A stretch of DNA of 64,000 nucleotides from a virus. The DNA is taken from the IMG/VR virus record IMGVR_UViG_3300025646_000015, positions 37,269 to 101,268 of that record. One strand, 5' to 3'. This document shows, one piece after another, positions 40,135-50,100 of this stretch. The notes under the pieces are model-generated. The model made no database searches. It saw nothing but the letters and a program-made list of their open reading frames with translations, and was not told the origin of the DNA. Every line of letters begins with the position of its first letter. Position 1 is the stretch's first letter. The translations under genes were made by a program, and so were the position numbers.

Positions 40135-41654
40135 GAATTGAACAAATCTGGGACGTCACTTTCTCCATCTTGATTTGGAGATATGTCGGCAGTTCTCAAA
40201 TGATCAACTAAATCTCTTAAATCTCCAACTTCAGTAATATTAAAGTTATTGAAATCTAAGCTTATATAATTTCTTTTGAGGGAACCGTCAGCCATTCTAA
40301 CAGGCTCTATTTCTCCCATCGGGTCTTGCCCTAAATGTCTAGATTTAATGTTTGTCAACTTGTGTGTTCCAAAATTCATATCTTCTGCAATTTCAGAAGG
40401 CTCTTTTGTGCGTAATAAAAACATATGAGAACAAAATTGTGTGATCCTATCCGATAAGGATACTACAGTTTCGTCTTCTACAATATTATCTGAAGACCTG
40501 TTTCGACTAGTTCCAATTCTATTCATTTGAACACTTGTCATCATAGAAATTAAAGGTTTATTATCAATTACAATTTCTTTTGATATCAATTTTTTAAATC
40601 TATCAACCATTTCGCCAACGACCTGCCACTCATTCTTGTTAGAACTTTGCTGAAACGTGGTTTTAATATAATCAAAACTAAAAATCATTTGATTTCCCCT
40701 TCCGACTTTAGAGTAATAAAATCTTTTTACAATACTAATCATTTGATCAACGCTCATTCCTCCGCAATTATAATAATAAAACTGCATCCCCTTAAGGGTC
40801 TTCCAAGTCTTTCTTACTTTATTAACAATTTGATCTCCAGCTTGCCTCCATCTGCCACTCTCTAGCAAGCTTAATGGAACTCTAGAAAGAGCCGCACATT
40901 GTCTCATTGTTAATTCTTCTAAGCTCATTTCTCCATTATCAAAATGAAGTATTGGTACATGATTATTCTGCGAGGAAACTTTGGTGCAAAAATCCATACA
41001 GAATTGAGTTTTACCTATACCTGATCTTGCAACTATAACAGTTATATTACCTGGCCTTAATAAGGATCCGTATATTTCGTGCAATCTTTGATGGGGCCCA
41101 GATAAACCAAAATCATCCACAGGATTGTTCCCCCTTTCCTCTATCAACTCTTCCATTGAATCATATATATTAACAGGAATATCTGATCCAGATTCATAAA
41201 AATTTAATTTTCTGTGATATATTTGATCTAAACTTTCAATTACCAAATCATAATCCGAATCCATAGGTAGGGACTGCATCTTTTTAATCATGTCAGAACC
41301 GACATTGCAAAAATCTCTACGTAAAGATAGATTTTTTAAAGCTTTAGCCGTCTCAATAATAGAAGAACTCGAAGTTTTCCTAAGAGAAAGGCTTTGTAGA
41401 TAATCTAAAGGATTTATATTATCCTCAAAATCAATAGATAAGGATTTAATATGTTCAACAATTAAAAATTCATCAAAACTTTTACCTTTGTTTATAAAAT
41501 ATTTAATTGCTAGAAATATAGTGCGATTTGTCTTGCTATACTCTGTATAAAAATCATTTTCATCTATCAAATGAGCTATATCAAGATAAATGTTGGGATG
41601 TTGAAGTATGCCGCTAATAAAATGCTGTTCTAATTCGTAATTATATAATTGCAT
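40131..41654 (-). CDS. dnaB: DnaB-like replicative helicase
   Basis: This 507-residue protein has an N-terminal DnaB domain (EQHFISGILQHPNIYLDIAHLI). RecA-like ATPase: Walker A VIVARSGIGKTQFCM near 207, DNGEMSLEELTMRQCA near 255 (the usual S-L-E-M-x-x-x-Q), Walker B MIFSFDYIKTT near 326 and SDRITQFCSHMFLLR near 402. Length and order fit DnaB. It lies in an operon with primase and Cas4-like nuclease. An upstream TTGAGC and TATTTA pair with 16-nt spacing is a weak promoter candidate. Confidence 0.92.
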   Translation of the reverse strand: MQLYNYELEQHFISGILQHPNIYLDIAHLIDENDFYTEYSKTNRTIFLAIKYFINKGKSFDEFLIVEHIKSLSIDFEDNINPLDYLQSLSLRKTSSSSIIETAKALKNLSLRRDFCNVGSDMIKKMQSLPMDSDYDLVIESLDQIYHRKLNFYESGSDIPVNIYDSMEELIEERGNNPVDDFGLSGPHQRLHEIYGSLLRPGNITVIVARSGIGKTQFCMDFCTKVSSQNNHVPILHFDNGEMSLEELTMRQCAALSRVPLSLLESGRWRQAGDQIVNKVRKTWKTLKGMQFYYYNCGGMSVDQMISIVKRFYYSKVGRGNQMIFSFDYIKTTFQQSSNKNEWQVVGEMVDRFKKLISKEIVIDNKPLISMMTSVQMNRIGTSRNRSSDNIVEDETVVSLSDRITQFCSHMFLLRTKEPSEIAEDMNFGTHKLTNIKSRHLGQDPMGEIEPVRMADGSLKRNYISLDFNNFNITEVGDLRDLVDHLRTADISPNQDGESDVPDLFNS

Positions 41655-41699
41655 ATAAATAGCATTCTAGCATGAATGCTCAAGAATGTAAAGAAGAAT

Positions 41700-41960
41700 T
41701 TACAGATTTTCTGAAATATCAATGGAAGCTTCTCCTTCTTCCATTTGTATCAAATATTTCTCTAGAGATTTGCGAAGACCCATTTCTACTATTTGAGAGC
41801 TATATTTTGATATAACCATAGCTCTACCAGAATCATCCACATAACTTAATACAAAACCAGAATTGCCTTTATTATCGCCAGTGAATTCATACAACTTTTC
41901 TAAGAAATTGTTAGGCATTTCAAATTTGGATTCAAATATTTTGTTTTTATCATTGTCCAT
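41700..41960 (-). CDS. Small hypothetical protein
   Basis: This 86-residue, acidic, mainly helical protein has EMPNNFLEKLYEFTGDN and SGFVLSYVDDSGRAMVISKYSS. It has no transmembrane segment and no known family. A GTGTATA element ends 10 nt before the start. It lies between the helicase and a nuclease/RecA pair. Confidence 0.5.
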   Translation of the reverse strand: MDNDKNKIFESKFEMPNNFLEKLYEFTGDNKGNSGFVLSYVDDSGRAMVISKYSSQIVEMGLRKSLEKYLIQMEEGEASIDISENL

Positions 41961-41970
41961 CTATATATAG

Positions 41971-41977
41971 TATACAC
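41971..41977 (-). promoter_or_regulatory. GTGTATA start-proximal element
   Basis: Variant of the GTGTAAT element, ending 10 nt before ATG 41960. Confidence 0.3.
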
Positions 41978-42001
41978 CATATCGAAAGTATTAAACTTAA
42001 A

Positions 42002-42412
42002 TTATAAATCCAAGCCAAGATTTATGAATAAATCCTTATTTATTTCATCAGAATCGTAAATCTCAAAAAAATTTATTGCATTAATTTTGCAAAATTCAAT
42101 TTTTTGCTTGTCTCTTCTTATTTGATCTAAATAATTAATCTTATTTCCTTTGTGAAAATAGGGGACATACTTTCTGTGTTGAACTCCCTGCACTTCTATG
42201 ACAATAGATTTTGAGGCATTATAAAAATCAAAAGAAAGTTTTGTTCCTGCTACTGGAAATTCTTCAAAGACCACATTGTTTGACCAATAATCTTTTAAAA
42301 ATTGTTTGACTTTAAATTGTATTTTGCTTCTGCTTGAAGCATCCCAGTCTATTAAATAATTTTTAATTTTTGGAACTCGCTTAAATGAACCATGCAATGT
42401 TTTAAATTTCAT
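42002..42412 (-). CDS. PD-(D/E)XK-type endonuclease (Vsr/DUF559-like)
   Basis: This 136-residue protein has FEEFPVAGTKLSFDFYNASKSIVIEVQGVQHRKYV near residue 50: the metal-binding Asp of SFDF, then IVIEVQGxQH, the E-x-Q pair used by Vsr and DUF559 nucleases. A basic DQIRRDKQKIEFCKINAINFFEI follows. It probably cleaves a recombination or repair intermediate. It overlaps the end of the recA gene by 11 nt. Confidence 0.65.
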   Translation of the reverse strand: MKFKTLHGSFKRVPKIKNYLIDWDASSRSKIQFKVKQFLKDYWSNNVVFEEFPVAGTKLSFDFYNASKSIVIEVQGVQHRKYVPYFHKGNKINYLDQIRRDKQKIEFCKINAINFFEIYDSDEINKDLFINLGLDL

Positions 42413-43493
42413 TAAATGATTTTTCGAAATGAGAAAGTATTAAGTCGAAGAAATTTTTATTTTCTTCAATGAAAGATAAAAGTTTATTTTCACCTTGTAT
42501 TTTTTCTGGACAATCTATTTTTGATTCTTTGCACAAATCAATTATTTCGGCGTCAAAAGAAATCCATGCACCTTTTTGATCTATATATCCCCACAATTTC
42601 ATTATATCGATCAATTCTCTTTCTCTCCATATGCTGTTACCATTTTTTCTTCCATAACGAATTGGGTATCTAACTACAGATCCAGTTTTTTCATTAACAC
42701 TTTTTCTAAAAGCGATTTTGCAAAAATGTCCAATAGGATTTCCTTTATCTTCTATTTTAGAGGCGCTAGGATTAGAATATATAATATCATTAGAATATCT
42801 TTCTTGAAACTCAAGAATGAAGTTTGCATAATGTTTTACAGCATTACCTCCAGCTTGCTTAACTTTAGGACCAGTTCTGCTTGCGTAAGGATTCGCTGCA
42901 ACCTCTACCCTGACTTGAGAAGTGAGTATCATCATATGACCCATTTTAGTGATAGGCAAAACCATTTTCTTTAAAAATACGGATGTGACTAATGCTCCTC
43001 CTGCGACCTGCTCGCTTTCATCAAAAGGTTTATCAAAGTCACCTATGCGACATAATGCATCAACACTGTCAATTATGAATAAAAACTTTTTGCCTTCTTC
43101 ATTCTCTTCAACCAATGTTCTAATTAATTGAAAAACTTTTTCAAAAATATTACAATCAAATCTAAAGAATTTTTCTTCAGAAGTATCAACTCCAGTTCGA
43201 ATTAATAATTCTGGAGCCAATCTACCTTCGCTTCTAACATAAATAACCATAGCTTTGTCTCCAAAATGATTTTGGAAATTTCTAGCTACTGTTAATGCAC
43301 AGCTTGTTTTTCCACCTTCATTAACCCCTGTAAATCTGTGAGCTCCAGAAGGAAATCCTCCGCCTAATGCTAAGTCAAGGTTGATGCTTCCTGAGGGTAT
43401 TTTGTAATCTTCTTCCTCGCAAAAATTATAATGATAATTTTTATTAGATTTGTCTTGCAAGAACTTATTTATAATAGCAATTGATTCACTCAT
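42402..43493 (-). CDS. recA: RecA/UvsX-family recombinase
   Basis: This 363-residue protein has IPSGSINLDLALGGGFPSGAHRFTG near residue 32, Walker A GVNEGGKTS near residue 57, Walker B FLFIIDSVDALC near residue 137, and MILTSQVRVEVAANPY near residue 190. The next segment is SRTGPKVKQAGGNAVKHYANFIL near residue 210, typical of the RecA L2/C-terminal region. ATP-dependent strand exchange is expected. It is placed in the replication operon with helicase and nucleases, the usual setting of phage recombination genes. Confidence 0.9.
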   Translation of the reverse strand: MSESIAIINKFLQDKSNKNYHYNFCEEEDYKIPSGSINLDLALGGGFPSGAHRFTGVNEGGKTSCALTVARNFQNHFGDKAMVIYVRSEGRLAPELLIRTGVDTSEEKFFRFDCNIFEKVFQLIRTLVEENEEGKKFLFIIDSVDALCRIGDFDKPFDESEQVAGGALVTSVFLKKMVLPITKMGHMMILTSQVRVEVAANPYASRTGPKVKQAGGNAVKHYANFILEFQERYSNDIIYSNPSASKIEDKGNPIGHFCKIAFRKSVNEKTGSVVRYPIRYGRKNGNSIWRERELIDIMKLWGYIDQKGAWISFDAEIIDLCKESKIDCPEKIQGENKLLSFIEENKNFFDLILSHFEKSFNEI

Positions 43494-43824
43494 ATTTTAA
43501 GAATTGTTTAATTGTTTTAGGTTTAGAAGAAGTTTTGTAATCATCTCCACACTTAGGCCCCAATGTTATATTCTCTGTTTTCTTGGGCTTATATCTAAAT
43601 TCATTGATTTTTTTTTTCAAAATAGATTCCCCGAACTCTGTTTTAAAGTAAAGCAGTGAATCAAATTTTTTATTAAATTTTAAATTTGTCCAGAAATCTT
43701 CTGAATTAAAAAGTGAAAGTATTTCGTTTAAGAATTTCATTTCTCTTGCCCAAAATCCTCTTACGTTAGACTTGGGTTTGTCGACTAAATTTTCAATAAT
43801 TTTTTTCTTTTTTGTGTGTTTCAA
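43486..43824 (-). CDS. Hypothetical protein
   Basis: A TTG start at 43824 (MKHTKKKK...) is chosen because the longer frame from 43974 lies inside the convergent-phase glycosyltransferase gene. It gives 112 residues, with NVRGFWAREMKFLNEILSLF and a basic C-terminus (YKPKKTENITL). The RFW-type helical segment is frequent in small phage proteins next to recA. The function is unknown. It overlaps recA by 8 nt. Confidence 0.45.
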   Translation of the reverse strand: MKHTKKKKIIENLVDKPKSNVRGFWAREMKFLNEILSLFNSEDFWTNLKFNKKFDSLLYFKTEFGESILKKKINEFRYKPKKTENITLGPKCGDDYKTSSKPKTIKQFLKYE

Positions 43825-43828
43825 AATT

Positions 43829-45070
43829 TTAATATAAATCAATTGAATTTTTAGATGTGTTATAGTAATAGCAAACTTCTCGATTTCCATAAGTAGAATC
43901 ATAAACCTCATCAATAATAAATTTTTTGTTAGTATTATCGAAAGATTTGGCAGAAGGTTTTGAATTGAATCCATTATTGAAGTCTAGGAAATTTCTATTA
44001 ATGATAAAGCTGGAAGAATTTAAATATTCATAAAAAACACTATTACTTTCCATCGAAGAAACTTTTGAAAAAATATTTGTAAATTCAATTTCAGACATAT
44101 CTTTAGTTAAGTATATGAATTTTCCACTAGACCAGTAGCAGAATGTATTATAATCACTAGAATCAATATCATTGAAAAAAGATAATATCACTTTATTAGA
44201 AGAAAGTAAAGAATAAAAATTATTCTTAAAAAAATGAATGATTTCGTATTGATCTCTTATATTAAAGTAAAAAATGAAATTACAAGATGGTTTTATCAAG
44301 TCAAAATCATGAAAATTTTTTAATATGATTTTTTTTGATTCGCTACTAAAATTTAAGAAAAGAAAGCAAAAAGACAGGAAGCTTTGAGAGTTTTGATTCT
44401 TTGCGTATATTAAATAATTTTTTCGTTCATTGATTTTTGAAGCAACTTTATGATGCAAATGAAATCCTATAATTTCTGGAACAATAAAATGTTGATTGTT
44501 TGCAAGTTTATTATTAATAAAATCAAAATCCTCCCAGCCCCAGCCTTCAAATTTTTCATCGAATCCTTTTGATTGAGTGAATAATTTATTGCTAACTATA
44601 AAAGAATACTTCCCAAAATGATCACTGTACCTGAGTGGATTCATGGGCGAGCCCAAAACCTTTCCTTTTAGAAAATTTTTAGTTTGAGATTCTGTAAAAT
44701 TATAAACTCTATCAAAAGGTTTTACCAAATCTTCCCCATTAATGTAACTAATGATAAGCTCAAAAGGCAAGAATACATCTGCATCTAAAAACCAAAGGTA
44801 ATGAGTTTTAGACAAATTAGCAGCAATATTATATAATTTAGATTTTTTAAAAAATTTAGAATCTGATAAATATTTAACATGTTTATAATTCAAACTTTCA
44901 CTTGCATCAAGAATAATAGATTCTTCGATTTCTTTGTGAAAAATTTGTTCAACTAAAATAAGATTTATTTTAGATTTTATTACTTGAGAAATTATAAAAT
45001 CTAAATTTCTTTTGCGATCTTTGTGCGAGTTTTTAAATGCTATTATTATTGTATAATTATCAGAAGTCAT
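43829..45070 (-). CDS. Glycosyltransferase (GT2/GT7C type)
   Basis: This 413-residue protein has the N-terminal YTIIIAFKNSHKDRKRNLDFIISQ and YLWFLDADVFLP near residue 93 (metal Asp). FEGWGWEDFDFINNKL near residue 170 is the catalytic GWGxEDxD block of galactosyl-/N-acetylgalactosaminyl-transferases (GT7C). An Asn/Phe-rich C-terminal extension of about 200 residues is unrecognised. It sits between the RecA region and the ribonucleotide reductase beta gene, away from the main glycan cluster. Confidence 0.75.
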   Translation of the reverse strand: MTSDNYTIIIAFKNSHKDRKRNLDFIISQVIKSKINLILVEQIFHKEIEESIILDASESLNYKHVKYLSDSKFFKKSKLYNIAANLSKTHYLWFLDADVFLPFELIISYINGEDLVKPFDRVYNFTESQTKNFLKGKVLGSPMNPLRYSDHFGKYSFIVSNKLFTQSKGFDEKFEGWGWEDFDFINNKLANNQHFIVPEIIGFHLHHKVASKINERKNYLIYAKNQNSQSFLSFCFLFLNFSSESKKIILKNFHDFDLIKPSCNFIFYFNIRDQYEIIHFFKNNFYSLLSSNKVILSFFNDIDSSDYNTFCYWSSGKFIYLTKDMSEIEFTNIFSKVSSMESNSVFYEYLNSSSFIINRNFLDFNNGFNSKPSAKSFDNTNKKFIIDEVYDSTYGNREVCYYYNTSKNSIDLY

Positions 45071-46073
45071 CCTCTAGCGAGCCGCTTTGTTGATATTCTC
45101 TAACTCTGCGTTCAAAAAAGTTTCCCATTGCTTGCACATCTACAACTTCACCGAGCCATGGAAATGGGTTATTATCACTTGGAAAACGATATTCCAATCC
45201 AATGGCTTCAAGTCGACGATTGCCAATATAATGCATATAGTCAACAAACATTTCTGCATTTAATCCTAGTATCCCTGTAGGTAATACATCATGGGCATAT
45301 GAAATTTCTAATTCAACAGCCTTTTTAATGTGTTCTGTAAATTCTTCTTGAATCGCTTTGGTCCATATACTTGGATTTTGCTCGATCAAAGTATTAATTA
45401 AGTATGTTCCAAATGCAATATGAGAACTTTCATCACGAAGTGTGTATTTGATTTGATCTGAAATGCCCTGCAATTTATTTTGCCTACCCAAAGCTAATAA
45501 CATAGCAAATCCGCTAAAGAAAAATGTGCCTTCACATACAATCCAATAAGTCAAGAAATTTCTAAGGATCTCTTGCTTTCCTGATTTAGTATGAGGATCA
45601 AAATCTTGACGACTAATATCATCAGTAATACTCATAAGAAAATCGTCCTTAGCTTTAATGCTAGGAATGTTTTCATATGCAGCAAAAACTTCTTCTACAT
45701 TAAGATCTAAGCTATCACATATATATACTACCGTGAGGTTGTGAAGACTTTCCTCAAAGGCTTGACGCAATATGTATTGACGACATTCAGCATCTGTAAT
45801 AAAACGGAAAGCGGATAGTAGCAAATTATTGCCAACAAGAGACTCAGATCCAGCAAAAAACCCAAGGCAGCGTTTAACAAGTAATTTTTCATCATCTGTA
45901 ATTTCATTGTTTTTCCATTGTTGAATATCGTTTTGCATGGATATTTCTGTTGGCATCCAATTATTTGCACAACTTTTAAGAAATAAGTCCCATGCATATT
46001 TATGTTTGTGTGGGAGTATTCGATTGACTCCTGCGATATTTTTAGTTAAAAGTTCTCCTGTTTTGTCGCTCAT
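45060..46073 (-). CDS. nrdB: Ribonucleotide reductase class I beta subunit, class Ic-like
   Basis: The start MSDKTGELL at 46073 gives 337 residues. The ligand set is E77 (GSESLV), E108 and H111 (EESLHNLTVVY), E in VCEGTFFFSG and E/H in RDESSHIAF. Four residues after H111, where E. coli NrdB has the radical Tyr122, is Val115 (Tyr is at 117). A Glu at the first ligand position plus a non-Tyr at the radical site is the class Ic pattern (Mn/Fe cofactor, as in Chlamydia, which has Phe). The tail ends LEDDF, the usual R1-docking Phe. A sigma70-type promoter lies upstream. Confidence 0.88.
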   Translation of the reverse strand: MSDKTGELLTKNIAGVNRILPHKHKYAWDLFLKSCANNWMPTEISMQNDIQQWKNNEITDDEKLLVKRCLGFFAGSESLVGNNLLLSAFRFITDAECRQYILRQAFEESLHNLTVVYICDSLDLNVEEVFAAYENIPSIKAKDDFLMSITDDISRQDFDPHTKSGKQEILRNFLTYWIVCEGTFFFSGFAMLLALGRQNKLQGISDQIKYTLRDESSHIAFGTYLINTLIEQNPSIWTKAIQEEFTEHIKKAVELEISYAHDVLPTGILGLNAEMFVDYMHYIGNRRLEAIGLEYRFPSDNNPFPWLGEVVDVQAMGNFFERRVREYQQSGSLEDDF

Positions 46074-46087
46074 AATTATATAAAACG

Positions 46088-46116
46088 ATAATAACACATA
46101 TTAGGACCATTTGCAA
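46088..46116 (-). promoter_or_regulatory. Sigma70-type promoter for nrdB
   Basis: Minus strand: TTGCAA (46111-46116), 17-nt spacer, TATTAT (46088-46093). The ATG is about 15 nt downstream. Confidence 0.6.
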
Positions 46117-46125
46117 GAAAAAAAA

Positions 46126-47154
46126 TTAAGAATTGAAAGTTTTATATAAACTGTTCTTATATGGGTGTGCGCTATCTAGCTTTGATGCTAGTCCCCACTT
46201 GTGAGCTAGGTAGGCCTCTATGTTTTCGCGAGTTTCTTGAGTAAGCTGTTCTCCTTCGTTGTTAAAAAATAAAACTTCTGCAATATATCCTTCGTGCTTA
46301 TTTGAGTTTCCTTCCCTGCAGCCTAGTTGTAGTTTGAGCATATCTTCGTTGTTTGGTTGCGTTGAAACTAACTCGTGAATATATGCTACGTCTGGTTTGG
46401 AGCCTTGAAAAACTCCATCTCTATATAAAAATGTTCCAAGGTTTCCTTCTGTTGTCCCTAGCACAGTTTCTTGCATAGAAATTCTTTCGTTTGTGTCACT
46501 TTCGCTTAAAAAATCAATTTTGTCACTTTGTGAGCTGTCAAATGAACCTATGACAGATGAATCTGACCGCAGGTAAAATCTAGATTTGTTGGGGTTTTCG
46601 TTTCCTGAGCCAAGAATGTAATCTTTGTTTGCTGCGTCTGATTTGTATACGATAAATACGGTTGTGTATCCAAATGAAATTGCGTCTGTGCTTGAAAATG
46701 TAAGGCAATTGTCTGCTCCATCGAAGTCTATAACATTTAATCCGTTAAGGGTTCTAGAATTCGTGCTTGGCATGTGGCTAGCCATTGAGGTTGATGCATG
46801 AAAATTGTTTCCGCTAATATCTCTCCATTCGCTAACGCTTCCAGAAGACTCTGAGATAGAGTTGCTTACTGTTGCATCAAGGTGCACTCTTATTGTGATG
46901 TCTAAAGCATTTAATTTGCTTTTTCTTTGAGGTCTAAATCCTGAATCGTATTCATCTTTGATCTCTGACTCTAGATCAAAATCGTATAATTTTCTAAATA
47001 ATTCTCTGCCTGTATGATTAATAAAATAATGTTCGTCTGCTTCTGTTCCTGCTAAAAGTATTGTATTAATCTGAGATTTCCATGTACTTAAGTTTGTCTG
47101 CAGCTCTTCTTTTGTCGCAGAGTGAATAAGGTTATTTAATTCTTGAAGGTTCAT
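46126..47154 (-). CDS. Virion protein with C-terminal concanavalin-like lectin domain
   Basis: This 342-residue protein has a helical N-terminus MNLQELNNLIHSATKEEL, repeated in a short ORF at 52251-52340. From about residue 105 a LamG/ConA-like jelly-roll runs: VSEWRDISGNNFHAST, LNVIDFDGADNCLTF, TTVFIVYKSD. It ends at EAYLAHKWGLASKLDSAHPYKN, the C-terminal signature shared with three other domains in the window. It is a likely glycan-binding virion protein. A GTGTAAT element precedes it. Confidence 0.7.
   Translation of the reverse strand: MNLQELNNLIHSATKEELQTNLSTWKSQINTILLAGTEADEHYFINHTGRELFRKLYDFDLESEIKDEYDSGFRPQRKSKLNALDITIRVHLDATVSNSISESSGSVSEWRDISGNNFHASTSMASHMPSTNSRTLNGLNVIDFDGADNCLTFSSTDAISFGYTTVFIVYKSDAANKDYILGSGNENPNKSRFYLRSDSSVIGSFDSSQSDKIDFLSESDTNERISMQETVLGTTEGNLGTFLYRDGVFQGSKPDVAYIHELVSTQPNNEDMLKLQLGCREGNSNKHEGYIAEVLFFNNEGEQLTQETRENIEAYLAHKWGLASKLDSAHPYKNSLYKTFNS
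46153..46222 (-). repeat. Lectin-tail repeat, copy 1 (AHKWGL...HPYKN)
   Basis: Encodes YLAHKWGLASKLDSAHPYKN. The DNA shares the block ccccacttgtgagc with copies 2 and 4. Confidence 0.6.
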
Positions 47155-47163
47155 GTATAAAGA

Positions 47164-47170
47164 ATTACAC
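47164..47170 (-). promoter_or_regulatory. GTGTAAT start-proximal element
   Basis: GTGTAAT ending 9 nt before ATG 47154. It is part of the shared AATAGTGTAATTC leader also found at 52.35 kb. Confidence 0.55.
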
Positions 47171-47191
47171 TATTTAAAAGAAATGTCAAGC

Positions 47192-50100
47192 TTATTGGCC
47201 TATAGGAGCATAATTTTTATAGGGATGATCAGATGGTAAATTAGATTGTAGACCCCACTTGTGAGCGAGGTAGCCTTCGACTTTTTCGCGTTCAGTATTG
47301 GAATGGTTTTCGTTGAAGATGATGATTTCAGCGATGTGACCATCCCAGTAATGTTCGGATTTGGAACTATGTTTACCAATGGTGATACCAGCAGGAGCTG
47401 GACCCCCCATGTTGGATAATAGACTATTCTGTGCGGTGCCGTTGTGGTAAGGGATTGCATTTGTGCCATCACTTACTGCTACGAGGATACTATGAGCTTC
47501 AACACTTTTTGCAGGTGTGTTTGTATCAGCCGAATTCCATGCACCTGAACCATAAAACGTAGCAAAATCGTTATTCCCATTTCCATTACCTAAGTAATAA
47601 TACTTTTCGATATTTAATATTCTACGGTACCCATTGGTATTTGATTTGGCCACGGCATAGATGGAGTGTGCGTTTTGAAGGACGAAGTTTGAGGAAATCA
47701 AGTGGTCTGCCGTTCCATCAAAACTGAGAACGGATTTTCCGTTGAGGCCAGAAGCAACCAAAGTAGGTTGATTTGCCCCTGTTCCCTGCGTGGCATGGTT
47801 CGAGTTTCCGCTCTTATCCAACCATTGACTAACTGCATCGGAAGTATGAATGATAGTACTTGAATCGTACGCGTCCAACCAGAGACTTGTTGTTATATTT
47901 GAGGGAGTCCATAGTGTTTCACCAGTTGGAGCGGGAGCATAATTTTTATATGGATGATCAGTGTGTAATAAAGAATTTAATCCCCATTTGTGCGCTAAAT
48001 ATCCCTGGAATTTATATTGATCCAAAGTATTTGTTGTTATAATTACCTCTCCCCAGTCTGATTTTTGTTCAAAATTATCTGGATTACTAGAATCATTTAA
48101 TGTTAAACCAAATGTGTCGTTATTAAAGGTTATATTTGCTCCACTGGTCGGGCCTATCACACTTTGACCGTTAAGTAAAAGCTCGATGGTATCAGCAATG
48201 GGATCAATAACAACCTCGTATAAATTCCATAAATTTGTAAGGTCAGATGTTGAAAATGAAATAGATGGAAGACTTGTTGGACTCATATATATATTGCCAA
48301 AAAACTGGGTAGAGCTATTGGATTGAATAATGAATTGTTGAGGGCCTGATGCTAACAGCTGAAATAGTCCATTGAAGGTGCCTGTACCATCTTGAATGGT
48401 TGGTTTTACTACTAAATATATATGAATTCTTTGTTCTTTCATCGGGACGGCTGCAGTTAATTCGTCTGCCTCGTCATCTGATCGAAAAATATTAGCATTG
48501 GTTAAACCTGGTCCAGCATAACCCTCAACACTTGCATCATCATCACATGGGATTGAAGTAATACTATTTACTGGCATTACGGATAAAGAGTTTTTCCCTT
48601 TTTCTATTATTGATGTTATAACATTAGAAACATCTTTATTAAAAGATGTTTCATCGTTTGCATCTAACCAAAATAAAAGATCTGTTTGAACTTGACTTGG
48701 TAACCAACCTCCCCCCGTGTTTACAGTCATTGCTTTTTGCATTTCTGATGCAAATTCCACTCCAATATCAAACATATCGTTACATTGATTACCATTAAAA
48801 TCTCTAACAGAAGGATCTCCGACTCCAACATGATTACTTGTTGTGCTGCCGTTGGTTCCGTCACCAGGCCCGTGTCCAAACAATGCCGCGTTAACTATAC
48901 CTATATTGGGATCTTCATCTGCTACTGGTTGTTGCCAATCTCCTCCGTATCCAATTTTTGTAATAACAATTGGAAATGTTGCATAATTTGAAACACTGTA
49001 TTCTGTGTTTAAATGAGATCTAAAATCATTAATAAATTGTTGCAAAGCTGTCTGATCTCCTCCAGATTCTCCTTGCCACCATATTAAACCTTTAAAGTTA
49101 TATGAATAGCCAAGACTGGTGAGTTTGCTTGTCGCATCTGATAGGCTACTAACTAGCCCGCGCCAAGCATCTCCTTCATTATCTCCAGTGCCAGACTTAT
49201 TCCAGTCTGAAAGTTCTGTTCCTGGCAACAAGGTACTGGCACCTACTGCATATTTAATGATTCCAATGTTTGTTCCTAGATTTAATGCTTGAGCATGATT
49301 CATGAACCCTAGTTCTGGGCCGAACTGAGTAGATTGACCAAGAGATGAATTACCGTCATCACCTCGTGTGTATTTAGCTCGAGTGGAGAATTGCCAATTA
49401 GAATAATATTGTGATGTAGATGCATTGCTAGTGTCGTCATGCCAAGAAGTGTAAAACATGCCATTTTGAAATGCTTGCTCGAATGTTAAATCTGAAACTG
49501 GAGCATGTCCGTGAGCATTGCTTTGCCCAGCGATAATAAACAAATCAACTGATTTAGAAGAGCCAAGGGTTGTATTGTCATTAAATTTTTTCCAATCTCC
49601 TTTTAGGAAGTACAGGGGCTGATTGCTGGTTAAATCAAATACAACTTGACCATCTTTACCAACAGGTAAGTTTTCATTGGCACTTGTAACTACTTTAACA
49701 GTAGATTTTTCTTCGAGATCTATAATTTTTAAGTCGTTTTGATCAAAATAATCTTTAGACAAAGCTCTATCTCCTACAAAAAGACTGTTGGCACTTAGAT
49801 ACATATGCCTAATCTTATATTCCGCACTTCCAATATCATATGTTGAATTGGTATCTGGGATAATATGTGTGTTTAGGTTGCCGTTTAAATAAGTGGCAAC
49901 ATTAGAGTCTCCATATGTGCCTCCTTGATTAACTAGAGTTTCAATATTTGTGCCGCTAACAAGCAAATCACCGACGAAGTTTTTTGATCCTCCTATAGTT
50001 TGATCACCAGTTCTATAAACTCCACTGGTTACAGTCAAGGCATTGCCAGAAAGATTGCCGCTAACATTGCCAGAAATAAAACTATCAAATCTTTTTTCGC

